NCBI RefSeq assembly: GCF_000742835.1
Contig: NZ_CP008941.1
Coordinates: 2,099,690 to 2,163,689 of the forward strand
Direction: 5' to 3'
DNA length: 64,000 bases
Source of the DNA: Candidatus Paracaedibacter acanthamoebae
GTDB taxonomy: Bacteria > Pseudomonadota > Alphaproteobacteria > Paracaedibacterales > Paracaedibacteraceae
In this document: one piece after another, positions 1-8,289 of the stretch
How positions within the stretch are numbered: position 1 is the first letter of the stretch
Layout of the letters: the number at the start of each line of letters is the position of its first letter
The notes under the pieces: generated by a model
The model's database searches: none
What the model was told of the DNA's origin: nothing
Seen by the model: the letters and a program-made list of their open reading frames with translations, nothing else
Position numbers and translations under genes: made by a program

Positions 1-279
1 AAAACCCATAAATTTATTTATCGAGGCACATTGCCTACTGGATCTTTTTCAGTTTCAAGCAATAAAACAAAATTTGCTTTTGTCCCAGGTCTTGGAATTG
101 AAGCTCCGATGGGTGGTAAATGGCGTGCCCGAGTAGAAGCAAAATATAGCCTTTCACAAAAAGTTAACTTAAGAGTACCGAATAACGCTGCCGGGGTATT
201 TACATTTGAAAATACCAATAATCGCATTCGTACTGGTCAAACATCCGTATTGATGGGTGTGACTTATACTTTTGGCTAA
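1..279 (+). CDS. Outer-membrane beta-barrel protein, C-terminal end (partial)
   Basis: The reading frame is open from the first base of the window to a TAA at 277-279, so only the last 92 residues are visible. They show alternating polar and hydrophobic strands (WRARVEAKYSLS, then TSVLMGVTYTFG) separated by short turns, the pattern of the last strands of an OmpA- or Opa-like 8-stranded barrel. The chain ends close to an aromatic residue, as outer-membrane proteins recognised by the Bam machinery usually do, although a glycine follows it. The N-terminus and signal peptide lie outside the window. A terminator follows directly. The barrel call is inferred from pattern, not from a specific family motif. 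Confidence 0.6.
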   Translation, partial: KTHKFIYRGTLPTGSFSVSSNKTKFAFVPGLGIEAPMGGKWRARVEAKYSLSQKVNLRVPNNAAGVFTFENTNNRIRTGQTSVLMGVTYTFG

Positions 280-300
280 TTTTATTTAGTTAAATAATCT

Positions 301-330
301 AAAAAGGCGTCTGGCAGGGCGCCTTTTTGG
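301..330 (+). terminator. Rho-independent terminator after barrel gene
   Basis: A 9-bp stem, AAAAAGGCG at 301-309 pairing with CGCCTTTTT at 320-328, has a loop of about 10 bases and ends in a T run. It sits 22 bases after the barrel stop codon. Confidence 0.75.
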
Positions 331-416
331 TTAGAATTATTGCTGCAATCAAATCTAGGATTTATAGGAATTATTTGTTAGATTGTGGTTAACAAATAAT
401 GAGAATCGGATAGCCA

Positions 417-1268
417 ATGAAATTATCTAAAGCCCTGTGTTTAATGTTATGCTTATCGTCCTCTTCAGCTGTTATAGCGGATGAGTCTTATGGTGATTTA
501 AGTGCCCGGATTGGTGACCTTGAAAAAAGGATTGGCGGGCAAAGTGCCAGCGGAGAAGATTTTGCGACCCAGGAAGATCTAGAATCCTTAAAAAATCAAA
601 TCAAAGAACTCAGAGGCCGCATCGAAGTTTTAGAACACCAGAGCTCTAAAAATTCAACAGCCACCGGCACTATCTCAACCGTTTCTGCCGCTACCGACTC
701 TATTGATGACTGTGATGCCGTTGCTGGCGATGATGCGGCAGAGGATGATGTCGAGGCCATTCTACAAGATTTAGCAACAGCTCCCGCCTCGGGGAAAGAA
801 GCTGCTCGGGATAAAGCCACCGAGAAAGCTGAAAAAGAAGCCCCAACCGGAATTTTAGAAAAAAGCGATGACAATGCCCAGTACGATCAAGCCATGGCTT
901 TATACAAGAAAAAAGAGTACGCTGAAGCCGAAGAAGCTTTCCGGTATTACGTCAAGCAATATCCAAAAGGCAAACAAATAACTCAGGCAAAACTTCATAT
1001 TGCTGACTGTGAATTGGCTACAGCGACAGAAACAAAGCAGAAAGGTATGGCTAAGACAGCAGCGGCTGATTTTGCGGCAGCTTATAAAGCCAATCCAAAA
1101 GGATCGACAGGGGCTCAGGCATTATTAGGAATGGCTCAGTCGATCAAACTCCAGGGTGAAACCAAAAAAGCCTGCGTTGTCTTAAAGAAATTGAAAGCTG
1201 ATTTTCCCAAAGAAAAATCAACAATGGCCAAGGCTAAAGATCTTTCTAAACAATATAAGTGTAATTAA
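417..1268 (+). CDS. CpoB/YbgF-like periplasmic TPR protein
   Basis: A 283-residue protein with an N-terminal signal peptide (MKLSKALCLMLCLSSSSAVIA), a coiled-coil-prone stretch at about residues 25-80 (RIGDLEKRIG, LKNQIKELRGRIEVLE), an acidic and alanine-rich linker, and C-terminal tetratricopeptide repeats from about residue 155 (YDQAMALYKKKEYAEAEEAF, then YYVKQYPKG). This order (signal, trimerising coiled coil, linker, TPR) is that of CpoB/YbgF, which links Tol-Pal function to septal peptidoglycan synthesis. No tol or pal gene is next to it. Instead it precedes rsmI, the place taken by lpoA in Escherichia coli. The exact role is therefore open, and only the fold is well supported. Confidence 0.7.
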   Translation: MKLSKALCLMLCLSSSSAVIADESYGDLSARIGDLEKRIGGQSASGEDFATQEDLESLKNQIKELRGRIEVLEHQSSKNSTATGTISTVSAATDSIDDCDAVAGDDAAEDDVEAILQDLATAPASGKEAARDKATEKAEKEAPTGILEKSDDNAQYDQAMALYKKKEYAEAEEAFRYYVKQYPKGKQITQAKLHIADCELATATETKQKGMAKTAAADFAAAYKANPKGSTGAQALLGMAQSIKLQGETKKACVVLKKLKADFPKEKSTMAKAKDLSKQYKCN

Positions 1269-1272
1269 GGTC

Positions 1273-2112
1273 ATGCTTAGCCTGCCGAATTTTCTCCCCC
1301 TTGTGAAAGCTGGGTTGCATATCGTTGCAACCCCTATTGGCAATCGGGGAGATATTACGCTTAGGGCTCTCGATGTTCTACAAAAAGCCGATTTAATTTA
1401 TTGCGAAGATACCCGGACTAGCCGTCCTCTGCTTGAAACCTTTGCCATTAAAACGCCCTTAAAATCATTACATGACCATAATGAAACAGCCTTGATTCCA
1501 GAAATCATTAATAAAATTAAGGCGGGTGAAAAAATTGCTTTAATTAGTGATGCAGGCATGCCCTTAATTAGTGATCCTGGCTATAAATTAGTCAAGGCTT
1601 TGCAAGACCAGAATCTTCTTGTCACCGTTATTCCGGGAGCCTCAGCTGTTATTACAGCGGCAGCCTTATCAGGACTTCCAACTGACCGATTTATGTTTTG
1701 TGGCTTTGTTGATACAAAAAAGCTTATTGATTTTCAAAGCATTGATGCCACCCTCATCTTTTATGAATCGCCGCATCGTTTAATAAAAACTTTACAAGCG
1801 ATGGCCACAATTTTTACACAGCGCAAAATTTCTGTCTTACGAGAGCTGACCAAACTTCACGAAGAAGTGGTTTGGGGAAGCATTACTGACGTTCTTGAGA
1901 CTTTTTCAAATCGCGATAAAATTTTAGGGGAAATTGTTATTGTTCTCTCTCCGCCTGCTGAGATAGATCAGCCTCTTTCGACCCAAGATATAGATACAGC
2001 CTTGCTCGAAGCAATGAAATCCCATTCGCTGAAGGATGCTTGTACGCTGGTTGCGGGAACTTTGGGACTACCGCGTAAAGATATTTACAAAAGAGCCCTG
2101 GCTTTAAAATGA
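1273..2112 (+). CDS. rsmI: 16S rRNA 2'-O-ribose methyltransferase RsmI
   Basis: RsmI methylates the 2'-O of C1402 in 16S rRNA using S-adenosylmethionine. The 279-residue protein carries the tetrapyrrole-methylase-fold signatures of the family: VATPIGNRGDITLRALDVL near residue 17, YCEDTRTS, LISDAGMPLISDPGY and the glycine-rich PGASAVITAAALSGLP. Length is normal. The first four codons after ATG are poorly conserved in type, and a GTG at 1303 is a possible alternative start. The stop codon overlaps the yraN start by ATGA, and rsmI-yraN-BON lipoprotein matches the yraL-yraN-yraP order of gammaproteobacteria. Confidence 0.95.
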   Translation: MLSLPNFLPLVKAGLHIVATPIGNRGDITLRALDVLQKADLIYCEDTRTSRPLLETFAIKTPLKSLHDHNETALIPEIINKIKAGEKIALISDAGMPLISDPGYKLVKALQDQNLLVTVIPGASAVITAAALSGLPTDRFMFCGFVDTKKLIDFQSIDATLIFYESPHRLIKTLQAMATIFTQRKISVLRELTKLHEEVVWGSITDVLETFSNRDKILGEIVIVLSPPAEIDQPLSTQDIDTALLEAMKSHSLKDACTLVAGTLGLPRKDIYKRALALK

Positions 2113-2456
2113 AATGGACATCGTATACCAAAGGATTAGCAGCCGAATACTTGGCATCTTTATTTCTGTTGTTTAAAGGATATATTCCCCAGGCCCGCCG
2201 CTATAAAACACCTTGGGGAGAAATTGACCTCATCGTAAAGCGAGGAAAAACACTTGTTTTTGTTGAAGTTAAAAAACGAAAATATCTAAACTGCGGATTG
2301 GAAGCGATCACCGCAAAACAACGCAAACGTATAGAAAAGGCTGGTCAAGTCTATCTAGGCTCAGTTAATATCGATTTTAATACAGTAAGATTTGATGTTG
2401 TTATTGCCACGCCTAAGAGATTCTATCACCTTAAAGATGCTTGGCGGACAGTTTAA
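2109..2456 (+). CDS. YraN family (UPF0102) nuclease-fold protein
   Basis: A 115-residue protein with the UPF0102 layout: GLAAEYLASLFLLFKGY at the N-terminus, then the restriction-endonuclease-like core R-x-GEIDLI ... VFVEVKKRK with the acidic residues and lysine expected of a PD-(D/E)xK fold. The biochemical role of the family is not firmly established. It overlaps rsmI by four bases (ATGA) and is very probably co-transcribed with it and with the BON lipoprotein 14 bases downstream. Confidence 0.9.
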   Translation: MKWTSYTKGLAAEYLASLFLLFKGYIPQARRYKTPWGEIDLIVKRGKTLVFVEVKKRKYLNCGLEAITAKQRKRIEKAGQVYLGSVNIDFNTVRFDVVIATPKRFYHLKDAWRTV

Positions 2457-2470
2457 ATTAGAGGAAAAAA

Positions 2471-3052
2471 ATGAAAAAAACAATGATACCCTTATTTACT
2501 ATTTCTTTGATGATATGCGGATGCGCCCCTGCGATTATTGGGGGAGGTGCTGCCGTTGTGGGAGGAGCCCTCGTGAAAGAAAAGGGTGTTGCAGGTTCCT
2601 TATCTGATACTCAGATTGCCACGAAGGTCAGTGTTGGTTTGTATCAAAAAGATCCTGATCTTCATGCGCGTGTCAATGTTATCGTTCAGAATGGTGAAGT
2701 TATGCTGACCGGCGCCGTGCCAACCAATGAAATGCACCTTGATGCTGTTAGAATTGCTTGGGAAGTTAAAGGCGTAAAACGCGTTATCGATAATATCGCC
2801 ATTTCAGAAGGCGCATCCCTTGGTGTTTATGCAAAAGACAGCTGGATTACCACACAACTCAAATCACAACTGTTATTTGATAAAGATATTCAATCTGTAA
2901 ATTACAGCATTAAAACTGTGAGCGGTAATGTTTACCTGATGGGTATCGCCCAAGATCAAAAAGAACTAAGCACTGTAATTGATTATGCTCGCCATATAGA
3001 GGGCGTGAAAAAAGTTACGTCGTATGTTCATCTTAAGGAAAATTTAGAGTAG
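2471..3052 (+). CDS. BON-domain outer-membrane lipoprotein (DolP/YraP-like)
   Basis: A 193-residue lipoprotein: the short signal peptide ends in the lipobox ICGC, and the mature chain starts with a Gly/Ala-rich segment. Two BON domains follow, at about residues 45-115 (SDTQIATKVSVGLYQ, VMLTGAVPTNEMHLDAVRIA, VKGVKRVIDNI) and 120-190 (SWITTQLKSQLLFD, VYLMGIAQ, IEGVKKVTSYV). In Escherichia coli the homologous dolP product helps keep the outer membrane intact and is encoded in the same rsmI-yraN neighbourhood, which supports the same role here. The ribosome site GAGGAAAAA lies just before the ATG. Confidence 0.88.
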   Translation: MKKTMIPLFTISLMICGCAPAIIGGGAAVVGGALVKEKGVAGSLSDTQIATKVSVGLYQKDPDLHARVNVIVQNGEVMLTGAVPTNEMHLDAVRIAWEVKGVKRVIDNIAISEGASLGVYAKDSWITTQLKSQLLFDKDIQSVNYSIKTVSGNVYLMGIAQDQKELSTVIDYARHIEGVKKVTSYVHLKENLE

Positions 3053-3131
3053 ACCTCTTTTCCCCTTTCATTTTTTGCTCTTCCGCCATCCAGACTAGAA
3101 GATAAGCGGGCGATTTAAAAGCGACCATTCT

Positions 3132-3165
3132 AAAAAATAAAAACCCGGGCCTCACAAACCCGGGA
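3132..3165 (-). terminator. Rho-independent terminator for the alpha/beta hydrolase gene
   Basis: CCCGGG at 3144-3149 pairs with CCCGGG at 3159-3164. On the minus strand the hairpin is followed by TTTTTATTTTTT, a good T tract. It ends the minus-strand hydrolase transcript. Confidence 0.65.
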
Positions 3166-3211
3166 AAGTCCTCTTGCTTTATTGAGAGATCTTATTAACT
3201 TTGCTAAATTG

Positions 3212-3865
3212 CTAAGCAACCGATCTTATGGCTAGGCGCTGTTTGACATATCCTTCGATAATCTGACACATTTCCGGTAATTTACCCGAGAAGAAATGGT
3301 CAGCATCAGCTATTTGGGTATAATCAATGCGAATACCGCGTTGTTGCTGCAACTTATCAGCCATTTTAGCCACATAACCAAAAGGAACAATATCGTCTTT
3401 GGCCCCCTGGAGAATCAAGCCAGGGACAGGACAGGGTGCCAAAAAGCTAAAGTCATATCGATCCGCCGGCGGTGCCACAGAGATAAATCCATCCAATTCC
3501 GGACGACGCATCAAAAGTTGCATCGCAATCCAAGCTCCGAAAGAAAATCCAGAAATAAAACACTTTGAAGAGGTTGGATTCACCGTTTGTAACCAATCCA
3601 ACGCCGTTGCGGCATCATTCAATTCCCCTTCGCCATTATCAAAGGTTCCTTCTGAGCGGCCAACACCCCGAAAATTAATACGGAGAGTAGAAAACCCTAA
3701 ATCAACAAATGTTCGATACAAGGCATAAACCACCTTGTTGTTCATCGTGCCACCAAACTGAGGATTTGGATGGAGAATAAGAGCAATCGGCGCGTCTTCT
3801 CGCGCGTTTTGATGGTACCGGCCTTCAATTCTTCCAGCAGCACCGTTAAAAATAACTTCGGCCAT
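3212..3865 (-). CDS. Alpha/beta hydrolase (COG2945-like)
   Basis: A 217-residue cytoplasmic alpha/beta hydrolase. Visible features are the oxyanion-region HPNPQFGGTM, the strand-turn LRINFRGVGRSEG, the nucleophile elbow GFSFGAW (Ser in G-x-S-x-G), an acid in LILQGAKDDIVPFG, and the late His in ADADHFFSG. Together they give an intact Ser-Asp-His triad. The substrate is unknown. The gene is divergent from iscR across a 178-base gap. The short ribosome site AAAGGGGA precedes its ATG. Confidence 0.85.
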   Translation of the reverse strand: MAEVIFNGAAGRIEGRYHQNAREDAPIALILHPNPQFGGTMNNKVVYALYRTFVDLGFSTLRINFRGVGRSEGTFDNGEGELNDAATALDWLQTVNPTSSKCFISGFSFGAWIAMQLLMRRPELDGFISVAPPADRYDFSFLAPCPVPGLILQGAKDDIVPFGYVAKMADKLQQQRGIRIDYTQIADADHFFSGKLPEMCQIIEGYVKQRLAIRSVA

Positions 3866-3920
3866 GGGTTTCCCCTTTCACTCGCGATGTTATAAAAAAA
3901 AATGCACTCTAAAGAAATCT

Positions 3921-3953
3921 ATACTTGACCAATTTAGTCAGAATAGCTAAATC
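3921..3953 (+). promoter_or_regulatory. iscR promoter with an IscR-type operator
   Basis: Bases 3921-3945 (ATACTTGACC, then AATTTAGTCAGAATA) agree with the published enterobacterial type 1 IscR site at about 20 of 25 positions, including the GAC...GTC half-sites. The operator covers a -35 box TTGACC (3925-3930), which has a candidate -10 TAAATC at 3948-3953, 17 bases away. The iscR gene follows. The arrangement implies autorepression by cluster-loaded IscR. Transfer of the gammaproteobacterial consensus to this organism is an inference. Confidence 0.6.
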
Positions 3954-4043
3954 TATCCTAAGAAGTATTGGATTTTCAAGTACGTATCTTCAATTTGTGA
4001 TTAAGTGTACCATGGCTTTTTTAGAAGAGCTACGGAGAATTTT

Positions 4044-4502
4044 ATGAAATTAAGTTCAAAAGCTAGATATGCGGTGATGGCCATGGTGGATATAGCTCAC
4101 TATGGAGAGGCTGGACCTGTGCCTTTATCAGCCATTTCCTTGCGCCAAGGGCTACCATTAGCTTATTTAGAACAATTATTCAATCGCTTAAAAAAAGAAA
4201 ATCTGGTGATAAGCTGTCGCGGGTCTAATGGGGGATATAGTTTAAGCCGTCCCCGCCAAGAGTTGAGAGTTTACGATGTGATTGCAGCTGTTGATACACC
4301 GTTGAAAGCAACGCGATGTTCCACGCAAGAGGCAATGGGATGCCAAGGAACGTCCAGCAAGTGTATGACCCATGATTTGTGGGGCGAGCTCAGCGCTGTG
4401 GTTGAAGGATTTCTGCAGCATGTGACCTTAGATGACATCTGTTCTCGTCGCATACACGGCTTATCAGAGAGTTTATTTGCTCCCCGAGAGAAGGTGGCTT
4501 AA
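4044..4502 (+). CDS. iscR: Rrf2-family iron-sulfur regulator IscR
   Basis: A 152-residue Rrf2 winged-helix regulator. The N-terminus MKLSSKARYAVMAMVDIA is typical of the family, and the start at 4044 is chosen because it begins at this motif and has GGAG seven bases upstream. An upstream in-frame ATG at 4005 would add 13 unlikely residues. Cys92, Cys100, Cys107 and His110 match the Cys3-His ligand set of the [2Fe-2S] cluster of IscR (Cys92, 98, 104 and His107 in Escherichia coli). It heads the isc operon and overlaps the next gene by one base. It probably senses cluster status and represses its own promoter. Confidence 0.92.
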   Translation: MKLSSKARYAVMAMVDIAHYGEAGPVPLSAISLRQGLPLAYLEQLFNRLKKENLVISCRGSNGGYSLSRPRQELRVYDVIAAVDTPLKATRCSTQEAMGCQGTSSKCMTHDLWGELSAVVEGFLQHVTLDDICSRRIHGLSESLFAPREKVA

Positions 4503-5617
4503 TGGATCGGATTTATCTTGATCATAATGCAACAACTACGCTGCTCCCTGCTGCTCACACAGCTGTGATAGAGGCGATGAGCCAGCTTGGCAATGCCTCT
4601 TCAATTCATAGCAATGGCCGCTGTGTACGAGCCTTATTCGAGGAAGCTCGCATTCAAGTTGCCGATTATTTTGCCGTTAAATCCTCCCAGATTGTCTTCA
4701 CCAGTGGCGCCACAGAAGCTAATAATACGATCATGAAGGGGTTTGCTGGGCGGATTATTACCAGTGCCATTGAACATGATTCGATACTGGAAGCCAATAA
4801 AACAGCTCTGCGTTGTCAGGTTGACACCGAGGGGCGAGTTGATCTAAATTATTTAGAAGATTTACTCAAAGAATCTGACCAACCAACTTTAGTCAGTATC
4901 ATGACCGCCAACAATGAAACAGGGGTCATCCAACCCTTGACTGACATTGTCTCAATTGCCCGTCAGTATGGCGCAAAGATTCACAGCGACGCCGTTCAAG
5001 GTATTGGAAAACTGGCTATCAATTGGGCAGATTTGGAATTGGATTTTATTTCCTTATCAGGCCATAAAATCGGGGCACTCCAAGGAATTGGTGCCTTAGT
5101 GGTCAATGAACGCATTCCCGTACTGCCTTTATTGAGAGGGGGGGGACAGGAACGGTACTATCGCTCAGGCACTGAAAATACAGTTGGCATTGTCAGCCTC
5201 GGTGCCGCTATAAAGGCTTGTTCTTCTCAAGATTGGTCAACCATCGAGGGGATGAGAGATCAGTTGGAAGCACAGCTTTTACAAATATGTCCCGCTCTCA
5301 CAATATTTGGTCAAAAAGCCCCTCGGTTGCCCAATACAAGTTGTTTTGCAACGCCAGGCGTTGCAAGTAACACGCAAGTTATGCATTTTGATTTGATGGG
5401 AATTTCTGTGTCAGCAGGATCCGCCTGTTCGTCAGGCAAGGTTAAGATTTCCCCTGTTTTACAAGCCATGGGGGTACGAGAGCCGGCATTAGCTCAATCG
5501 TTGCGTGTCAGCCTGGGACAGTCTACAAAACACCAAGATAGTCAAAAGTTTATTGATACATGGCGTCAGCTGTATGAGCGGACGCAAGGAAATTTAAAAG
5601 AAAGGATCGCGTCATGA
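4502..5617 (+). CDS. Cysteine desulfurase (NifS/IscS family), first copy
   Basis: A 371-residue PLP enzyme of aminotransferase class V that would take sulfur from cysteine for cluster assembly. It shows [12 protein letters not shown] at the N-terminus, [10 protein letters not shown], the PLP lysine in [27 protein letters not shown] and the catalytic-cysteine loop [14 protein letters not shown]. The loop differs from the IscS type ([10 protein letters not shown]) of the next gene. Tandem desulfurases in front of iscU are known from Rickettsiales and related alphaproteobacteria. The start codon shares one base with the iscR stop. Its division of labour with the second copy is unknown. Confidence 0.9.
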   Translation: MDRIYLDHNATTTLLPAAHTAVIEAMSQLGNASSIHSNGRCVRALFEEARIQVADYFAVKSSQIVFTSGATEANNTIMKGFAGRIITSAIEHDSILEANKTALRCQVDTEGRVDLNYLEDLLKESDQPTLVSIMTANNETGVIQPLTDIVSIARQYGAKIHSDAVQGIGKLAINWADLELDFISLSGHKIGALQGIGALVVNERIPVLPLLRGGGQERYYRSGTENTVGIVSLGAAIKACSSQDWSTIEGMRDQLEAQLLQICPALTIFGQKAPRLPNTSCFATPGVASNTQVMHFDLMGISVSAGSACSSGKVKISPVLQAMGVREPALAQSLRVSLGQSTKHQDSQKFIDTWRQLYERTQGNLKERIAS

Positions 5618-6867
5618 CCTACTCCTGTAATCCCGCCGCCAACCAAAAACCAACGCTTGAAGGACAAATTTATTTGGATTATCAGGCGACCACACCCTGT
5701 GATCCGCGGGTTTTAGAAAAGATGCTTCCTTATTTCTGTGAGGTCTTTGGTAATCCTCATTCTCGGAGTCACCCGCATGGATGGTTAGCTGAATCTGCGG
5801 TGGACCATGCCCGTGGGCAGGTGGCCCAGATTATAAAAGCTGATTCACGGGAAATTATCTTCACCAGTGGCGCTACTGAATCCAATAATCTGGCTATCAA
5901 AGGGGTGGCTCACTTTAATAAAGAAAAGAAAAATCATATTATCACCGTTGTCACGGAGCATAAATGTGTTCTTGATACCTGTCGCTATCTGGAACGAGAA
6001 GGGTTTGAGGTGACCTACTTGCCAGTGGACACCGATGGTTTAATTAACCTAGATGACCTAAAAGCGGCGATCAAGGAAACGACCGTTCTGGTGTCTGTCA
6101 TGGCGGTCAACAACGAAATTGGCGTGATTCAACCATTGGCCGAAATTGGTAAAATTTGTCGGGCTCATGGCGTTCTGTTTCATACCGATGCTGCCCAGGC
6201 CGTTGGCAAGATCCCCCTTGACGTTGAGACTATGAATATTGATCTCTTAAGCATCTCGGGGCACAAAATTTATGGCCCGAAGGGGATTGGAGCTCTGTAT
6301 GTGCGTCGCCGCCCTCGCGTGCGCTTGCAAGCCTTAATCAACGGTGGCGGCCAAGAACGAGGAATGCGTTCTGGGACTTTGTCCCCCGCTTTATGTGTCG
6401 GGTTTGGCGAAGCTTGTGCTATTGCTGAAGCGGAGATGAGCAGTGAACAACAGCGCATTAAAAGACTTGCTAACAAATTCTACAAAGCCCTTATGGATCG
6501 GTTACCCGAGGTGTTTTTAAATGGCCACCTTGAGCAGCGGGTTCCTGGCAACCTAAACTTAAGCTTTGCTTATGTGGAGGGAGAAAGTCTCATCATGGGA
6601 ATCAAGAAACTGTCTGTCTCCTCAGGATCGGCTTGTACATCAGCGTCTCTGGAGCCATCCTACGTTTTGCGAGCGATTGGTGTCGGCGAAGAATTAGCTC
6701 ATACCTCGATCCGGTTTGGCATTGGACGCTTTACCACAGAGGCAGAGATCGACACAGCGCTGGCTGTTTTGATTGAATCAGTAGAACGCCTACGCGCCAT
6801 GAGCCCCTTATGGGAAATGGCCCAAGAGGGAGTGGATATTACCAAAATCCAATGGGCAGCTCACTAG
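5614..6867 (+). CDS. iscS: Cysteine desulfurase IscS
   Basis: A 417-residue class V PLP enzyme and the main sulfur donor for IscU. Signatures are [31 protein letters not shown], the PLP lysine in [31 protein letters not shown] and the catalytic loop [21 protein letters not shown]. Length and C-terminal arm (ITKIQWAAH ending) match group I IscS, which needs the C-terminus to bind IscU. It overlaps the preceding desulfurase by ATGA, so the two are translationally coupled. About 160 bases separate it from iscU, the largest gap in the operon, and that gap holds a palindromic repeat. Confidence 0.95.
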   Translation: MTYSCNPAANQKPTLEGQIYLDYQATTPCDPRVLEKMLPYFCEVFGNPHSRSHPHGWLAESAVDHARGQVAQIIKADSREIIFTSGATESNNLAIKGVAHFNKEKKNHIITVVTEHKCVLDTCRYLEREGFEVTYLPVDTDGLINLDDLKAAIKETTVLVSVMAVNNEIGVIQPLAEIGKICRAHGVLFHTDAAQAVGKIPLDVETMNIDLLSISGHKIYGPKGIGALYVRRRPRVRLQALINGGGQERGMRSGTLSPALCVGFGEACAIAEAEMSSEQQRIKRLANKFYKALMDRLPEVFLNGHLEQRVPGNLNLSFAYVEGESLIMGIKKLSVSSGSACTSASLEPSYVLRAIGVGEELAHTSIRFGIGRFTTEAEIDTALAVLIESVERLRAMSPLWEMAQEGVDITKIQWAAH

Positions 6868-6900
6868 TTATTTTTCTGCTTATGGTCGATTTTAAACCTC

Positions 6901-6931
6901 ATCCCGGACCGAGCAGGCGAAGATCCGGGAT
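6901..6931. repeat. Isolated REP-like palindrome between iscS and iscU
   Basis: ATCCCGGA at 6901-6908 pairs with TCCGGGAT at 6924-6931 around a 15-base loop. The context (cctcATCCCGGA ... ATCCGGGATCC) resembles the second hairpin of the repeat arrays at 32.9-35 kb read on the other strand. It lies inside the isc operon and could stall RNA decay or lower read-through, but it has no T run. Confidence 0.6.
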
Positions 6932-7028
6932 CCATGCCTCTAAATCGATTGATGCATAAATAGGGTGATAATAATTGGAAAAACCGCGTAAAAAAACTAA
7001 GTTTTGTATTATAAAGGGAGAAAAAACA

Positions 7029-7433
7029 ATGGCTTACACAAAAGAAGTTCTCGATCATTATGAAAACCCTCGAAATGTTGGGTCGTTAGATAAAGATGAT
7101 AATTCTGTCGGGACCGGCTTGGTGGGTGCCCCCGCTTGTGGTGATGTTATGAAACTACAAATTAAAGTTACAGCTGATGGCATTATCGAAGACGCCAAGT
7201 TTAAAACATTTGGCTGCGGGTCGGCAATTGCATCGTCGTCGCTGATTACAGAATGGGTTAAGGGTAAGTCGATTGATGAAGCTCAAGCCATTAAAAATAC
7301 TGAAATTGCACGGCATTTGGCTTTGCCTCCGGTTAAAATTCACTGTTCAATTTTAGCAGAAGATGCGATTAAAGCAGCGGTAGCAGACTATAAAAGTAAA
7401 AATCGGAAAGATGATGCAGCCTCAGCTGCGTAA
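7029..7433 (+). CDS. iscU: Iron-sulfur cluster scaffold IscU
   Basis: A 134-residue scaffold on which [2Fe-2S] and [4Fe-4S] clusters are first built. The three ligand cysteines are present at 37 (APACGD), 63 (FGCGSA) and 106 (KIHCS), with Asp39 and His105 also conserved. The chaperone recognition motif LPPVK sits just before Cys106, so HscA/HscB can act on it. The start at 7029 follows the strong ribosome site AAGGGAG and begins at the conserved MAYTKEVLDHYENPRNVG. An in-frame ATG at 6975 is rejected. Confidence 0.97.
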   Translation: MAYTKEVLDHYENPRNVGSLDKDDNSVGTGLVGAPACGDVMKLQIKVTADGIIEDAKFKTFGCGSAIASSSLITEWVKGKSIDEAQAIKNTEIARHLALPPVKIHCSILAEDAIKAAVADYKSKNRKDDAASAA

Positions 7434-7448
7434 CAAAAGGGGTAGGTT

Positions 7449-7784
7449 ATGCGTCCGGTACCAATGACTCTAACGGATAGTGCAAAAGCGCGCGTGCGAG
7501 AGTTGATGTCGCAACGGGAAACACCGGCAGCTGGGATTCGTATTGGCATCAAAACTAAAGGGTGTTCGGGAATGTCCTATACGATGGAATTTGCCGATAC
7601 AATCTCAGCGTTTGATGAAGTCGTCACTGTCGATGATTTAACCTTAATGATTGATCCTAAAGCCATCCTGTTCCTCTTAGGAACAGAGATGGATTATGTC
7701 GTCGAAACTTTACAGTCGGGGTTTGTCTTTAGAAACCCGAATGAAAAGGGGCGATGTGGTTGCGGAAAGTCGTTCCATGTCTAA
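7449..7784 (+). CDS. iscA: A-type iron-sulfur carrier IscA
   Basis: A 111-residue A-type carrier. The three cluster or iron ligands are visible as Cys39 (KGCSGMSY), Cys103 and Cys105 (GRCGCGKSF). The core LTDSAKARVRELM and GIRIGIKTKGCSG are typical. It probably transfers clusters from IscU to targets. It lies 15 bases after iscU and overlaps hscB by eight bases, so the genes are in one transcript. Confidence 0.94.
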   Translation: MRPVPMTLTDSAKARVRELMSQRETPAAGIRIGIKTKGCSGMSYTMEFADTISAFDEVVTVDDLTLMIDPKAILFLLGTEMDYVVETLQSGFVFRNPNEKGRCGCGKSFHV

Positions 7785-8289
7785 TGCCTTTGAAACATTT
7801 GGTTTGTCTCCCAAGTATAATATCGATCTCTTGGACTTAGAGAATCGGCACCGACGAGCTTTGAGTTTTGTGCACCCCGACCTATTTGTTACCAAAACAG
7901 CTCAGGAACGGACTGCGGCAGCAAGCTTGGCAGTAAAATTTAATGAATCTTATCAAATACTCAAGGATCCTCTCAAACGAGCAGCAGAGTTATTGAAAAG
8001 TCATGGTGTTGAGGTGCCCGGCGAAAATGGCAAAACGGTTGGCCATTCGACTTTGCTTGTGCGTGTGATGCAATGGCGTGAAGAGTTGGCATCTTATCGA
8101 TTTGAAAAAGAACTGACAAAACTTGAAACTGAGCTCAAGAAACGATTAGACTTTGTTAAATCGGCTTTTGATGGTAGCGACGCAGATTCTTTACCTTACC
8201 TTTATTTAGAATTTGTCTACCTTACTAAAATTTTGGAAGAAATACATTACCATCCGTTAAGGAAACCTCATGTTCGTTCAACTCGTTGA
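7777..8289 (+). CDS. hscB: Fe-S assembly co-chaperone HscB
   Basis: A J-domain protein that brings IscU to HscA and stimulates its ATPase. The J domain occupies about residues 1-75 and keeps the HPD motif (FVHPDLF). The C-terminal helical domain carries the IscU-binding surface. The start at 7777 (MSNAFETFGL) is chosen because the family begins just before this point; the longer frame from 7696 lies inside iscA. It overlaps iscA at its start by 8 bases and hscA at its end by 20 bases. Length, about 170 residues, is normal. Confidence 0.92.
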   Translation: MSNAFETFGLSPKYNIDLLDLENRHRRALSFVHPDLFVTKTAQERTAAASLAVKFNESYQILKDPLKRAAELLKSHGVEVPGENGKTVGHSTLLVRVMQWREELASYRFEKELTKLETELKKRLDFVKSAFDGSDADSLPYLYLEFVYLTKILEEIHYHPLRKPHVRSTR

